In this document: positions 12,401 through 23,994 of the stretch, in pieces
Numbering within the stretch: position 1 is the stretch's first letter
Layout: each line of letters begins with the position of its first letter
Assembly (NCBI GenBank): GCA_012932865.1
Contig: SAXG01000015.1
Coordinates: 186,001 to 250,000, forward strand
DNA from: Amylostereum areolatum
Taxonomy: Eukaryota > Basidiomycota > Agaricomycetes > Russulales > Stereaceae
Length of the DNA stretch: 64,000 bases
Direction of reading: 5' to 3'
Position numbers and translations under genes: made by a program
The notes under the pieces: model-generated
Databases searched by the model: none
The model's input: only the letters and a program-made list of their open reading frames with translations
Told to the model about the DNA's origin: nothing

Positions 12401-12659
12401 GGGAGGCTTGAACGGTGGCGGGTCAGCGGGCGGTGGCGGTGGGATGGCGGGCGGTGGCGGCGGAATGGCGGGCATGATGGGGCAGGCAGGGTTGAATATG
12501 TCTGGGATTGCGGGCCACGCGGGAGGGATGGCGAGCGGGATGAACGTCGGGCAGGCCGGGGGCGGGATGCATGAGATGAGCATGGATCAGATACAGTCGT
12601 GGATGCAGAGGAACGCGACGGCAGACGGCGGTGGGCAAGGCGGTCAAGGCCCCGGCTAG
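9474..12659 (+). CDS. MED25: Mediator subunit 25-like protein (VWA domain, Q/G-rich tail)
   Basis: The N-terminal segment has the MED25 VWA fold pattern: AIAILADGSLSLANEWNRVL, QVRLAIITYGTADTRPSP, RFFVNPVAISKEMRETPFAL, and GMAALEGYAATIEMFD. It is followed by FLLRSLPRFTEIYTS, YPNKSQAWFNVQPQHTVLLA and a Ser/Pro/Ala-rich linker starting PPKRPGENIDRSPSQSLKRQ. A coiled segment follows (ERMRFMEGEFLTMKAELHQA), then MSTWPQVLVLRPAPQHAVGY, then two polyglutamine tracts (about 12150-12310) and a Gly/Met-rich end. Introns at 9806, 10064, 10246, 10378, 11477 and 11733 have canonical ends. The role by family is coupling of activators to RNA polymerase II through the Mediator. The frame breaks near 9675 (one extra C). 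It also breaks near 10865-10910 and 11860-11960, where short introns are an alternative explanation. Confidence 0.7.
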
Positions 12660-13322
12660 GTTTTTGTCGTGTCGTATGTTCTGCCTCTGAGCCGGGGCTC
12701 GCTGTCTGCTTTGCTTTTCGCCGTGCTGTCTTTGCGACTAACTTATTACCTTCGTTGCTTTGGTTTTTTCTCGTTCATTTTCCGCTGCTTCCCTCATAAT
12801 GCTGTACATGCTGCAATGGATATAGTCGTCGATTCGGTTTCGGTTTCGGAGGCTTGCGCGCGGGGCTGCAGGACGCGGGTGCTGGTGGTACAGGTGAAAT
12901 GTCCCCTCGATGGGGTCACAATAATAGTAATAAGTATGTATGTACTTCATTTTTCCCGAGTTCCTTCCTCGATCAACTTGCGCCGCCTGCGGCCTTCACC
13001 CTAGATATCGATAATAATACCGACGCCTTCAAACTTGTAACTATGGTAGGGTTGTGCGTCCGTTGGCTCCGACGAACAGTGAGCTTGTCGTTCAATGTAG
13101 CGTCGCCTTGTGTTGTGTAACATATTCGCCTTCGACACTACACTGGCAATTAATCTTTCGAAGCAAGTACAGTACAGTACAGTATTAGTATCACCGAATA
13201 GCCAACACGGCCCGCATACGAGAATAAATTAAACGTGGTGCATAAGTAGATAACACCCAGCTCAGTGGCCCTCGGATGAGGTTTGGGGAACGCGTGTATG
13301 CAGAGGTGACCGAGCGGGCGTG
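12660..13322. other. Convergent intergenic region
   Basis: This is the 3' flank of the MED25-like gene and of the minus-strand membrane gene ending at 13323. It contains AT-rich stretches (about 13000-13030 and 13150-13240) and a short repeat (AGTACAGTACAGTACAGT at about 13166-13183). No gene is seen. Confidence 0.5.
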
Positions 13323-15176
13323 TTATATACCCTCTACTTTGTAGTCCCCGCGTGAACTGTACTCCTGCGACGAAAGGTCGTCCTTGGAGGGCTTTTGAAC
13401 CAGGACATGTTTTGACGCGTAGGGCGGGTGCTCCTCCTGTACGCGGTGGACCGAAACCTCCAGCGGAACCAAGGAGATCCCGGAGTTCTCAATGTCATTG
13501 ATCGGACGACGTCGCGGGATCGAGTTGCTAGAGTGCGCCGTGCTGGATCTGGAGAGAGAGAACCGCGGGTCAAGGAAGAGGAGCGACGGTCGCGATGGCG
13601 GTGGCTTACTCGGGATTGACAAAGTTCACCAAACCCCGGTACATGCGCGTTGCACCGATCAACCTGCAAGAAATCAGGTCCTGGAAGAACACTGGGACGG
13701 TAGGCGTATGAACGCACAATATGATCGCTGGAGAGACGGTCGGATATGTCAGTAGCTACGTCTTCGGTGCGCGATACAGCAACGTACTCTGCGGAGTCAA
13801 GAACATCTATTCGCACGCGTAAGCTATCCGCCGGAGACAAAAACGATGAAAAGAGAAGACGTACGATGTTCATCGGCGCTGGGAAAGTGAAATGTCCAAG
13901 GTAAGCTGTCTATTGAGATATCGCAGCACACTTATGCTCACGGTTGAGGTTCAGCCCGATGAACACCTGCAAGGCTGAAAGTAAGCGAATGGATCGATCT
14001 AATTGGATGTAAGACGGACCACGCTGGGGACTTCGGCAATAGTGGCGAGCACAAGCCAGATGAGACCCTGGCCAAAACGTCAACCGAAGACCCCCGTGAG
14101 TGGCTATAGACAGCATACCTGTGTCCACAGTATCTGCCACAGACCAAACTTACGGGCCTCGCGGCGACGCAAAAGGCCGATGAGCATGATCAGGAGCAAG
14201 CCAACGTCGACGATCAGCCCACCGGTCGTGTTGGGCAGGTTGTCCTCGGTTTTCAGGACAAGGCATGCATTGTTGATGGGATCCCATTCGCCTCTTGTCT
14301 GCCGAGAGGTGTGGGTTCAGGGTTGTACGCCAACAATGTGAGGGGACGTACCGCTATCATGCCTAAGAATAGTATATGGACCGTGAGTGAAAGTCAAATG
14401 TACAGAACGTGTAGTCGACACTCACCATGAAGGAAAGTACCCGCAAAGCCGAGCATCATTGCCCCAACAATAATCACAATAGGGATGGAACGATTCCATA
14501 TCGCGATGCTAAAGACATCGGTAAGCCTCCGCGCATGCACGGCGTCGTATAAAGCACGTACACCCGGATGCAGATGAGCGCTGATGAGAACCAGAGGGTT
14601 GCATACGAGAAAAACTACCGAAGAAGCGCGGGGGTGAATTTCGTCCAGAAGAATAAAGGCATTGAGCGCTCACGTAAACGCAAATGAGCCACGCCTGTCG
14701 AGGGGGGCGTCAACATCGCACTTTTTCGGATACACCACGATTTCTCACCCTGCAGTTGATCTGGTGCGGGATATCAAAGCCAGCGATGATACTAGCAACA
14801 CAGGCAACTCCAAAACACCTGCACGCGATGTACACCTGTGTGACGAACAGATGAAACCACGAACGAATGCCAGTGACCAGAAAGACGAACGACGCACCCA
14901 GGGCGTCCAAGAGAGCTTCCGCTGCTTCCTGATCAACTTCCAGTCAAATTCGAGGTTGGATGCGAATTCCCAGCTAGGTAAGTGGATGGCACCCTACGTC
15001 GGAAAGGTAGACAGGCGTCTGACGATAACGACGTACAAGTAGACTCCGGCGAGCGAGTGTTGAAGGAGGACGAAGATATCTGAGGAGGACGCAGGTGTCA
15101 GCGTATGATATCGTGTGTGGGAGTCAAACGCACTGTACTGGGAGGCGATAACGTTCGGGTCTGTCCAGTTCACCAT
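13323..15176 (-). CDS. Basidiomycete multi-pass membrane protein
   Basis: It starts MVNWTDPNVIASQY at 15176, and many short exons follow. Recognisable segments in order are a helix near 15040 (LLQHSLAGVYLYVVIV), ASIIAGFDIPHQINCR at about 14760, a further helical stretch near 14450, then ACLVLKTEDNLPNTT followed by GGLIVDVGLLLIMLIGLLRR (about 14180-14260), and GLIWLVLATIAEVP (about 14050). The end of the core is GATRMYRGLVNFVNPE at about 13640. A last intron (GTAAGC...TCCAG) leads to a Ser-rich cytoplasmic tail ending GDYKVEGI at the TAA (13323-13325). This layout matches a basidiomycete family of about seven-helix proteins that start MVNW and end with an AATRMYRSL-type motif. Its function is unknown. 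Confidence 0.7.
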
Positions 15177-15241
15177 TGCGACAGGACGGCGTGGTGATGG
15201 GGGAAAGTGGGCACACGGGGAGAGACGCTGTGCGCGCTAGG

Positions 15242-15250
15242 GTTATATAC
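15242..15250 (-). promoter_or_regulatory. Candidate TATA box of the 15176 membrane-protein gene
   Basis: The minus strand reads AGTATATAACC about 66-75 bp upstream of the ATG at 15176. The spacing suits a short fungal 5' UTR. The assignment is inferred from motif and position only. Confidence 0.4.
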
Positions 15251-16148
15251 TGGGCGGGCGATTAGTAGCACGTCAGATTGAACTGAGAAGAGTGCACAGT
15301 GACGCCGCCCGGAGACAGGAAGTCTAAAGAAGTCCACTGCCGAGCGCCGGTTCGGGCGGTTGGAGTTTGCGGGGCGGTTGGGGTGTGCATTGTTCTTGGG
15401 AAGAAGCAGCATAAGTAGCTTACCGGCGGGCGAGGTCGGGCGAGGTCGAGGAGTCCTACGGAGGGCTCTACGACGGGCCTGTGTCGATGTGTGAGCACCA
15501 CAGCCGTGACTCGCAGCCATGAGCTTAGTTGCTCGAGTCTGTGGTTCTGGAAGCTTGAAAGGATCAGTTTCAAGCTGGCTGCATGATCATCGATGCCTGA
15601 TGTATGATGCATGTTATAGATAGGCTTTAACCTGTTGTTAACTTGTACTTACCATATGATGGTGGATCGAAGGTGTCGGCGACGGTCAAGACTGCGAGTC
15701 CGTTATTTACGGGGAGGTGCCGGGGACGATGATCGTCAAGTTGATTGACTTTCGCCACCGATGTTTCCACTGATGAGAATCGCTGCAAAGAGGAAGGGCA
15801 AGTGCGAATCAAGAGTCTTGCTGAGTCTAAGCTGAGTCGCTTCAAATTCCTCGGACCTCGGAGGCTCGGGCGGCATGGATGGCCGCATCAGGCCGCATCA
15901 CTGCCGCATCCCGCTGGCTTCTTGCCGCTCGCGGACCGCCGCGGCTCAGGTCAGGGTGCTGCAGCGCCGGCATCCCCAATAGGGTACCGGGTTTCGGACA
16001 CAGTAACGACGAGTCCGGTAAGTACATACCAAAGTACGCTTGAGGATGTATAACTATCAACACGCTCGACGGAGTCCCCGAACAGTCCCCCAGCCATCCC
16101 CCACGACCTCCTGGGGCAGTCAGTTTGCAAACCTCCGGATCCCGAGCC
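15251..16148. other. Intergenic, no gene seen
   Basis: This lies between divergent genes. Open frames on the minus strand (15170-15845) have mixed composition and no splice support. A short direct repeat, GCCGCATCA-type, occurs at 15880-15910. It is likely the promoter region of both neighbours. Confidence 0.4.
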
Positions 16149-17130
16149 ATGGACTTTGTACCCCCCGAGCCATCGTCCTCCCTCCCTGGTTCCCTCCCTC
16201 TCACCGGCATCCCCGTCGCCCCCCCTCCTTGGACTCTTCAAACCAAACAATGGTACTTCGTGTTCAACCCAGGACGCCCTTCTTCCCCACACGACCCTCG
16301 CTTCACCCCGGAGGGCTTTCCCACAGGTTTCTTTACTCCCCTTGAAAACGTCCACCCCTCCGCTCTTTCCCCCGTCGACAACAAGTCCCAGTTCATAGGC
16401 GGCCCAGGCCTCATCGCCGTCGTGCGCTACACAGAAGGCCCCGTCGGTCCTTACGACGAGCTCATCTTCTCCCCCGGCAAGTTCAAAAACCCTGTCACCC
16501 AGGAGGTCTCTTGGCGTCTCACCACCCTCTACGTGAGCACCCCTGCTAGCGTCTGGAACGGTCGGCGCAACTGGAGTACGTGCCCGATCATGCGCTCAGA
16601 CGCGTACGCGGTCGCTCATCCGTTCCTCGCATTCAGACATCGCGAAGCACCTTGCGCGTTTCGAGTTCGAGGCCGTCGGCTCCAAGGGCACCATCGTTCG
16701 TGTGTTCCACCCAGAAAGCTGCCCCGCGCCTCTCTCCTCGGACAAGCCTTTCTTCAGCGCCTTCCTCACCGACTCGCGCCTCCCCGCTATCCCCGTCCAC
16801 CCCGCGCTCGTCCGCCCCTTCGTCCGCTTCATACAGCCCCCCCTCCTTCGCGGAAAATACCCCGAGTCGGAGCCCTCCCCCGTCATCGGCACCGACGACT
16901 CCGAGAATGGCAGGGAGAACCCGTGGCTCGACTTCAGCCCCGATTACAAAGGTCGCTGGGGGCTGGCGTACGCTGGAAAGCTGCCGGAAGACAAGGGCGG
17001 TTTGGGCTCTTACGGGGACGGGGTGGGCGCACCTGATGTCCAGCTGTGGTCGCTGGGGGCGGTGTTCGAGGGCGAACTTCTCTTCCCGGTCGCGCGCGTA
17101 GCTCAAGCCAAGTCGGACAGAACGCGGTGA
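16149..17130 (+). CDS. Probable acetoacetate-decarboxylase-fold protein
   Basis: It starts MDFVPPEPSSSLPGSLPLTG. One intron of about 62 bp (GTACGTGCC...CATTCAG, about 16577-16638) joins RRNW to IAKHLARFEF. The frame is otherwise open to TGA at 17128-17130, about 300 residues. GGPGLIAVVRYTEGPVGPYD followed by ELIFSPGKF is the type of segment seen in fungal acetoacetate-decarboxylase-superfamily proteins. The repeated W-L-x-F-x-P and WGLAYAGKLP segments fit the second half. The enzyme activity is not known, and I cannot identify a catalytic lysine with confidence. An earlier in-frame ATG at 16125 is possible but has a less typical context. Confidence 0.6.
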
Positions 17131-19410
17131 AGGCTTTCTGTCATGGTGCATGTATGCGCATGGTCCTCCACGACTTCCTTTCCCTTCTGACCGTTGTCAC
17201 CGCCCCTTCAGGGCGTCTGCCCTCTGTTATTTATCTCCAAACACGGTGATACGTTTTCCTCCGCTGTTGTCCCCCGACTGTCGAGCCCCCTTTACTTATA
17301 CCGTATGACTATACCGGACAGATGTTACCATCAGCTTATCTGTCCCAAGCCTGCGACCACGTATTCGAAACAATGAATCACTGTCTGGTCTCGAACTGTA
17401 CATTTCACCATTCTATCATCGCCTTGCAAAAGCCGGAAGGGTACATCTTCGCATCAGTGCGACTTCCACGAACAACGATGACACTGGGCGCATACCCGTA
17501 AGAAACGAACATCCCTACAGGGCCTCTGATCTCTGTTCTTAGACGTTAGACACCTGGCACCATTCTGATCCGCGTAGAATCAACCCGCAAGACTCGCGGG
17601 CGCGGTCTTCTCGATGATCGATGAGCGCTTGAGCGCCCAGGGATGAGTGGGATGACCACGGGCGTATTCTCTTAGAAAGGTTTCGTGCTATCCTTCGCCA
17701 TGCTTTTCCTTCCGTGCATATCGCAGAGGCGCGTAGCAGCAAGCTGGAGACCCGGTATATATTCTCCAGGGATCAGCTCCAAGAAATGACCGGCGACCCA
17801 TGACTTAGTATGGATGAAGCGGCAACTTGAGTAAGAACATACCTGCCACGTTCCCTGAAGTGAAGCTTGAAGAATTGACGGCTTGACGTGTGGCGTCTGG
17901 GATTTGTGGGAATCTGAGATCTGACCCCCGGCCCTTCGTGGCGCGACGATGAGGACTAAATTGCAGGTGTATATTTTCGTGTGGCTTACATCCCGGTCAC
18001 CTTTCGAAATCGAGTTTGGTCTGTCCGAGTCGCCCCAGGCCCTGCGCTCGCCCTTCCCTCACTTAGCTTCCGCAGAGCGCGGGCGAATGATACATCTGTA
18101 TAGAGTTGGATATCTATCGAAATAGAAACGGGGGCTGGTACAAAAGTAATCTAAATCGCAACACAAGCACTATTTGCAGCGTTCGGTACGGAAAATCATC
18201 AGGGAAACCCTCACCTGCTAAAGCCAGGTTTTTTAACGCTCAGTTATATGAGACATGTGAATCGTGTTAAGCGGAGAAAACAAGAGCTAACTCACCTCGA
18301 TGGACGGTCGTGCCTCAGCTCGTCCTTTAGCGCAAACCAGCAGAGGCGACATCGGGCTTGCGCCAAGCGAGGGAGAGCCATGGGCTCTCCTCGAGCACGA
18401 ACTTAGAACAGGGTCGAGCCTCGAGCTGCCTCGAGGCGCCGTCGCCGTCGGAGCTCGAATCGACTTCGCATTGAACGCGATCGTCCCAGTGCCAGCTCAC
18501 CTTACTTCCTACCACTTCGACCTCCCGGTCCTCCCCTCCTTGACCGCCTGCAGTCAGCCATCAACCGCGCTCGACCATGCTCGCCCTGTTGTGCGCTCAA
18601 CGCCTGCCACAAGCCATGTCGTCCTTCTTCCTATGTCTGTTGTCGCACATGGTCTGCTTTGGATGGTATGACTAGGCCCGTGGGTTAGGACCTCCAACGT
18701 GCGTAACCCACATCGTGCATCTCGTCCTCAACCCTGATGTACTCATTTTCTCAGCGAGTGAAGCTTGTCAAGAGTCTCTCCTTCTTGCTGGACCGGCGAC
18801 ACCCTCGGCACCATCACTAGATTCGCTACACCCTCAGCGTCATCACACCCACGCTCCCTTCCTTTTTTTCACCGCCATTAACCAACGTATTAGAATCCAT
18901 GTTAATCAATGGGAGGACCAAGTCATCCTTTGCTCGTCAGTAAGTCGTATCTCCTCCGTTCTCGCGCGCTGACCCGCGTCGTAGCATCAGGCGCTGGCGA
19001 ACATGATATCGGTGTCCTATTCACACACGTCCGAGTCACTGTAGCATTATCTCTTCTTTCTTCCCCCTGCCTTTTTCTATCCGAGTACCTGCATCCCTGT
19101 ATCACCCATTTCTCACATCCTGTACTGTGTCGACATACCGTAGTAATAGATAGTAATGGAGTATTTCATGAATAATCTCGTACCAATTGTGTGAATAGCA
19201 AAATTAGCAGCCGAAAGGGACTAGAAAGGATCGGGTACCGATCTTCTGGAGGAAGATCTGCCGCCGATGCCAAGTTTTAGCTTGGATGAGCTGCAAATGT
19301 TGCGCGAAATTATGGGGGGGGAACCGAATTCTGCTAATCTGCTAATTACCGTGAATTACGTCCGAGTTAATGCTAGTTAACAGATGAGGGTTTGCCTGAT
19401 GATGGCGATC
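17131..19410. other. Long gene-poor stretch, AT-richer than its flanks
   Basis: About 2.3 kb lacks a convincing gene. An open frame at 18300-18671 (plus) starts MDGRASARPLAQTSRGDIGL, but it has no splice partner or family resemblance. The stretch contains AT-rich patches (about 18105-18250 and 19130-19200). It may hold regulatory DNA or a decayed transposon. I found no terminal repeats. Confidence 0.4.
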
Positions 19411-20459
19411 TCATATATGCCCCCACGCCCGGTAATAACCAGGAAACGCGTGTGCCGCGGCGAGCCACACCTATCAGCTACGTCAATTCCCTCGCTTCGG
19501 GCGATAAGGTTTGCGGGCACTTACATTGTACCAGTAAAAGGAAACTCGATGCTCAGCAAGGCTCTTGAGGGTCAGGAATCGGCCGCCGACGAACAATCCG
19601 AGTGTGATGTATGCCGTCGCTGTCACGCTGTCGAGCTTCCACACCAACGCGAGACTGATCGACCACAGGAGAAGGGGGACGATCACGGTCCACCGCGCGA
19701 GCCTGGGGTAGACGATGGGAATGGTCTGCCGACCAATGGCGCGGTCTCCGTCCGTGTCCTTGAAGTCTTGGGTGTGTATGGTCGTGACGAATATACCAGC
19801 GCTGATGCATAAGGCAAGGATGCCCGTTCCATCGAGCGCGTGAGGAATGGGTCCTGAAACTTGCAGGCGTGGCTTCGCGTCAGTCGGACTCGGAAGCGCG
19901 TGGATGTGATGAATGCCGACCTGCAACAAAAGTGGCACCAACTTCGAAGGAAGCGAACCCGAGGGCATTGACCGTGTTCCGGACAAGCCAATTCCCGGCG
20001 TGGGCGTGCAGCTCGTCATAGATGACGGTGAGTGCGACGAGCGCGATGCTCGCGTACACGGTCTGGAGACTGTAGCACGCGGACAGCGCCCAGCAGGCCG
20101 GGACGAGGACCCAACGAAGGATGATTGCGTTGCGAAGTGTGATGCGGCCAGAGGGAAGAGGTCGATCGCGTTTGTTGCGTCCGTCTTCCTCCGGGTCCAG
20201 CGTCTGGTTCGACACGCAGAATTGAAGCATGTGGAACCATATCCAGAACAGGACGTGGGGCACACGGGACAGTTCGACTATTGGTGCCGCCGCCGCGGCG
20301 CAGATAGACTACGGCGAGAGGACAGATCTTCAGTGCGAGGAGGGTCATTCATCGGCAAACGGGACATACGAGGGGGATGACCGTTGACTTGATGTCGGAC
20401 TTGGTGAACAAGAACGCGGTGTGCGCGGTGTAAAGAACCGAAGATACTAGGGAGCTCAT
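19411..20459 (-). CDS. UbiA-family prenyltransferase
   Basis: Four exons join with good splice sites. The first (MSSLVSSVLYTAHTAFLFTK) ends at a GTATGT donor (intron 20309-20369). The second holds the first prenyl-diphosphate motif NQTLDPEEDGRNKRDRPLPS and helices ALSACYSLQTVYASIALVAL. The third has the second Asp-rich motif TQDFKDTDGDRAIGRQTIP and further helices. The last reads VWLAAAHAFPGYYRAWGHI to TGA at 19411-19413. The total is about 290 residues with seven to nine membrane helices, normal for the family. UbiA enzymes transfer prenyl chains to acceptors in membranes, and both Mg-binding motifs are intact. The substrate is unknown. It is more like the fungal stand-alone UbiA group than COQ2, as I recall. 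A meroterpenoid role is only inference. Confidence 0.8.
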
Positions 20460-20507
20460 GGTGGTCGAGGGCTGGGCGGTCGCTGCTCGATCGCAAGCGT
20501 AAGCCCC

Positions 20508-20515
20508 GTATAAAT
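20508..20515 (-). promoter_or_regulatory. Candidate TATA box of the UbiA gene
   Basis: TATAAATA on the plus strand reads TATTTATA toward the UbiA gene. It lies 49 bp upstream of the ATG at 20459. It is supported by motif and spacing only. Confidence 0.35.
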
Positions 20516-21104
20516 AGGCAGACGTGTGTTCACCGTCCCAGATTCTGGACTCCAAGCCGGGACGACGAGGGCCCTCAGACAATCACAGGTTTCTTGTTTT
20601 GCCGGCCGCGGACGTCTCATGTCGTATCAGGGCATCAGTGCGAGTTGTCGAGAAAGTCGGAGGCTGGGCGCTACTTATGCACTTGATGCGTACTTCTCCT
20701 AGTCCCTTGCGAGCCCCGCGAGCCGCTGACAGCGGACGCCGTTCCCTTGAGGGCGGTTCCCGAACTAGAATGTAGCACTGCAGGCCGGCACTGCTGCCAG
20801 TATGGAAGTCCGTGAGCAAGTAGTCACCGTGGGTGGCGCTCACCAGGGCTATCCTCGCCCCGAAAAGCCGGCTCGCACCTCTTTGTTCAGTGGCGTGTTC
20901 TGCCGCCGGTTCAATTACCGTATTATTAGGACCGAAGGTGCATAGCCCTGAGATGGCCCCCGAAGTTTGAGGGACTGTTGGTGGCCACACTCGATGTTCT
21001 TTGAAGATACTTAAGTAGAAGGTGTTCCATCAAGGTCTTCTGTTACTTGGAGGACGTGGTTTTTGATCCGCTCGAAAGCAGAAGTAGGACAAGTCCGAGG
21101 TGGT
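20516..21104. other. Intergenic, no gene seen
   Basis: This is the 5' flank of the UbiA gene. The minus strand at 20583-20990 is open but has no recognisable content and overlaps the expected promoter. Nothing else is seen. Confidence 0.4.
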
Positions 21105-22187
21105 TCATCGCGGTCGCCCCTGCGTCGCACTAAATCCAACCATCAGGGCGCAAGGTCGGTAGGTTTTCCGCTCCATTTTGAACAAAAGCAACATCATGAT
21201 GACCAGCAGCGACAAAAAAAGCCCTGGGTGAAAGATGTGGAAAGGGACCGGAAGCGTGGCGAGAACAACAGCCGTGCCTAAGATGGTTGAACTCTGTTGA
21301 CCATTTAGTCTGGATGACGGTTGCAGAGCATAAACCGGGGCTTGATCGATGAAAGGCTGGAAAACAAAGTTGGTCAAGGAAGACGGCGGAACGAAGGCGC
21401 GTACAAAAACGGAAGTATCCACTGCCCGCAAACCACGGGCACCGCTCACGACCTATGCTAGCTCGAGTTCCTTGTCGGCGGCGCGCTCTGAAACACGATA
21501 CCCTCGAACGCCTCGGGAAAAGCTTCAGTGGGACGAAGTGTCTGGACTATGACGGAGACATCCACGGGATTCCTGATGTTGGCGGGGTCGATGTTAGGGG
21601 AGTCGAAAGGGTCAGGCGACGGTTTCAACGTGAGCGAACCGCCTGTCGGATAAGTACGTGACGCGAGGATCAAGGCAAAACGGCTCATAGCGCAGACGTA
21701 CCGAGGGTACGCCGAGGATATAATCGCAAAAGGTCCCGTTCGCGTAGTCTCCCCAAGGCAGACGAGATATTTCGTCAACACTTCTCAGGCTCAGGATCCT
21801 CTCGTTCGCGGGTGTTGGATCAGTTTCAGACACGAAGAGGTCCCGAGAAAACAAAATGGAGAGTGGAGGATAACGAGAGCCGTGATATTGAGCGTATACT
21901 GGGTCCGATATCGCTATGAGTGGATGTAGGGCCTGCAGAGGGGTCGCTTTATCGAATAGCCATAGGATCCCGAGGTACAATGGGACGATGGGAGGATTCG
22001 ACTCCAGCGACGTCTGCCCTGGGAGACTGAGTGGCCAGTGACTCCTTCGGAATGCTCGAGCAAGTTCGAGACCATATGAAAGTTGAAAGGCTGGCCGGTT
22101 CCACGTTCTGCAGTCGTGTTCCGCTGTGAAAGCACCAATAATATCTCCGAGCGTATCGTTGGGATTGACACACCACTGCGCAGGCAA
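21105..22187 (-). pseudogene. GMC oxidoreductase (aryl-alcohol-oxidase-like) remnant
   Basis: Pieces of the C-terminal half of a GMC flavoenzyme are visible. A Tyr/Phe-rich substrate-domain stretch lies at 21800-22170. Next comes the hallmark TGGSLTLKPSPDPFDSPNID followed by NPVDVSVIVQTLR (about 21540-21660). After it, SGARGLRAVDTSVFV (about 21390-21447) matches the end of the family (GLRVVDASVFP-type) and leads into a hydrophobic tail. Missing parts are the whole N-terminal FAD-binding half, including the GxGxxG motif, and the roughly 70 residues that normally carry the catalytic His pair between the last two motifs. The next gene starts only about 450 bp upstream, so there is no room for the missing half. 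I therefore call a decayed, non-functional copy. Confidence 0.55.
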
Positions 22188-22632
22188 GAGGACGGTCGAC
22201 GCCTGGCGAGTTTACATGCTTATCAGAAGCGGCATTCCCATAGACTTCAGATTGAGTTACCGATGGCGTTCAAATGGATCCGGAGGAGCTTGTGTTGCAC
22301 GTTGAGAGTGAACGAGACTGTCGTTCGACGAACTTCGCCGTCACACTGATCCGCCGATGTAGGCCGATGTCCTGGTTCCATAAGTATTTGGCCGTGGCGA
22401 GAAGTGGAAGACGGACGGTTAGTGGACGGGTCCAAGACGGGTCTGCTCGAGCCTCGCGGGGTCTGCTCGGGGTCTGCTCAAGGTCTGCTAAGCGCTTGAG
22501 CTGAAGCGCTGAGCGCTGACCACTTACCAGTTACGGCACATGTACAGGCGGCAAACGGTGCAATTCTCATTTCAATTCTAAGTTACCACTACTCGCCCTT
22601 CCACGCGCCTTTAGCCCTCTTTATCCTCAGCG
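22188..22632. other. Intergenic, short GGTCTGCT repeats
   Basis: This lies between the GMC remnant and the start of the next gene. Around 22438-22490 there are three or four tandem GGTCTGCTC-type units. Residual coding sequence of the GMC copy may extend into 22200-22430, but I cannot support it. A pyrimidine-rich leader precedes the ATG at 22633. Confidence 0.4.
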
Positions 22633-23994
22633 ATGGGACGAACGCGAACAAAAACACGAAAAGCGCCCCCTCCGTCCATCAACGCCATCCAGGACGAACC
22701 CAAGTCCCTTCCCGACATCTCCGCCCTCCTCGAAAAAGCTCAAGACCTCATCGTACAATGCGATTACCCACTTGCCGCGCGCTTTGTCGACCGCGTGCTC
22801 CAACGGGCTCCACACCATTCCGATGCGAAGGAAATGCTGGGCGTCGTGCAGCTCGAGACGGGAGATTTGGACGGTGCGAGGCTGGTGGGTGCGCTTCATG
22901 CTCTTTTTTTGTGCGATTTTCGGGCGATCCTGACGGCATTTGATTGCAGACGTTCCAGTCGCTGCTGCCCCCTAGCCCGCACGCCCCAAATCCGCCCCCT
23001 CCCGCCGCACATCTGTATCTTGCCCAGTTGAGCGATGACGACCCGCAGACGGCCTTGCAGCATTATCGCGCGGCCGTCGACCTCCTGACGGCCCAGCTCA
23101 AGGGGAAAGAACGCGCCGTGGGCACCTCGTCGGACGAAGGACGACGAGCAAGAGACCCGGCAGACGATCGTGCGTGCGCTGATCGGGCAAGTAGAAGTAT
23201 GGATGGATCCTGCTTACGACCTCTGGTGCGCACTCAAGTTCCTTTGCCTTAGCTGCAACTAACATGGATTAGTTTCGACCCAGAGGCGGAGAAGACATGC
23301 GAAGATCTTCTTGAACTCGCTCTGAAGACAGACTCGGAAAACACCGAGGCCCTTCAGTCGCTTGCCTCCGTGCGTATGTCACAACAACGACCAGACGATG
23401 CTCGAGCACTGTTGGAGAAAGCTTGGTTCTCGTGGAAAGATCTAGAGACAGGTGCGTTTATCTTTTTATCTCCGCATAACCCTTCTCACTTTGATTGGAT
23501 GTGACCCGCAGACGATCCTCGATTACCCCCGATATCGAGTCGGCTCAGTTTGACAAAATTGTTCCTCGAACTCGAGTTGTACGGGCCCGCTCTGCTCGTT
23601 CTGCAAGGTGTCATGGCTGTCGACGACGAGGAAGTCGAAGCATGGTACTTGGAGGGATGGTGCTACTTCCTCATGGCCGAGCAGGCGCACGAGACCGGAG
23701 GAAAATTGGACGACACGCCATGGGAGGAGCTCGCGAGGGAGGCTCGGGACAGTCTGGAGAGATGCAAGCTGGTGTGCTACCATCCTCTCAACCTGCGTTT
23801 TCATCTGGTCCTGACCAGTACCTCAGCTCCATATACATCAGGAGCATCCCGACACGCCCCTTCGAGACCATGTCCAGGAGCTGATATCTAAATTGGAGGT
23901 CTTGGGCATCCAGCCTTCACCTGAGGATGAGGATGAGGATGGCGAGGAATGGGAGGAAGCGGACGACAGTGATGGCGACGTCGCTATGTCGTAG
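22633..23994 (+). CDS. ACL4: TPR protein, probable ribosomal-protein L4 chaperone (ACL4-like)
   Basis: It starts MGRTRTKTRKAPPPSINAIQ, followed by TPR-type helices (ALLEKAQDLIVQCDYPLAAR, FVDRVLQRAPHHSDAKEMLG). The middle has DLLELALKTDSENTEALQSL, then LFLELELYGPALLVLQGVMA and EVEAWYLEGWCYFLMAEQAH. The end is acidic (EDEDEDGEEWEEADDSDGDV) before TAG at 23992-23994. Introns at about 22887, 23227, 23450 and 23771 have GT-AG ends. Length, TPR content and acidic C-terminus match the yeast Acl4 family, which escorts newly made Rpl4 to the ribosome. The acidic tail suits binding of a basic ribosomal protein. One extra G near 23136-23140 breaks the frame between GTSSDE and DDEQETRQTIV. Confidence 0.65.

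Noticed and set aside
15170..15845. Minus-strand open frames upstream of the 15176 gene
   Set aside because: They sit in the expected promoter, contain a TATA-like element, and show no consistent exon structure.
18300..18671. Plus-strand 123-residue open frame in the gene-poor stretch
   Set aside because: Single frame without homologous motifs or a plausible leader, and the opposite strand is equally open.
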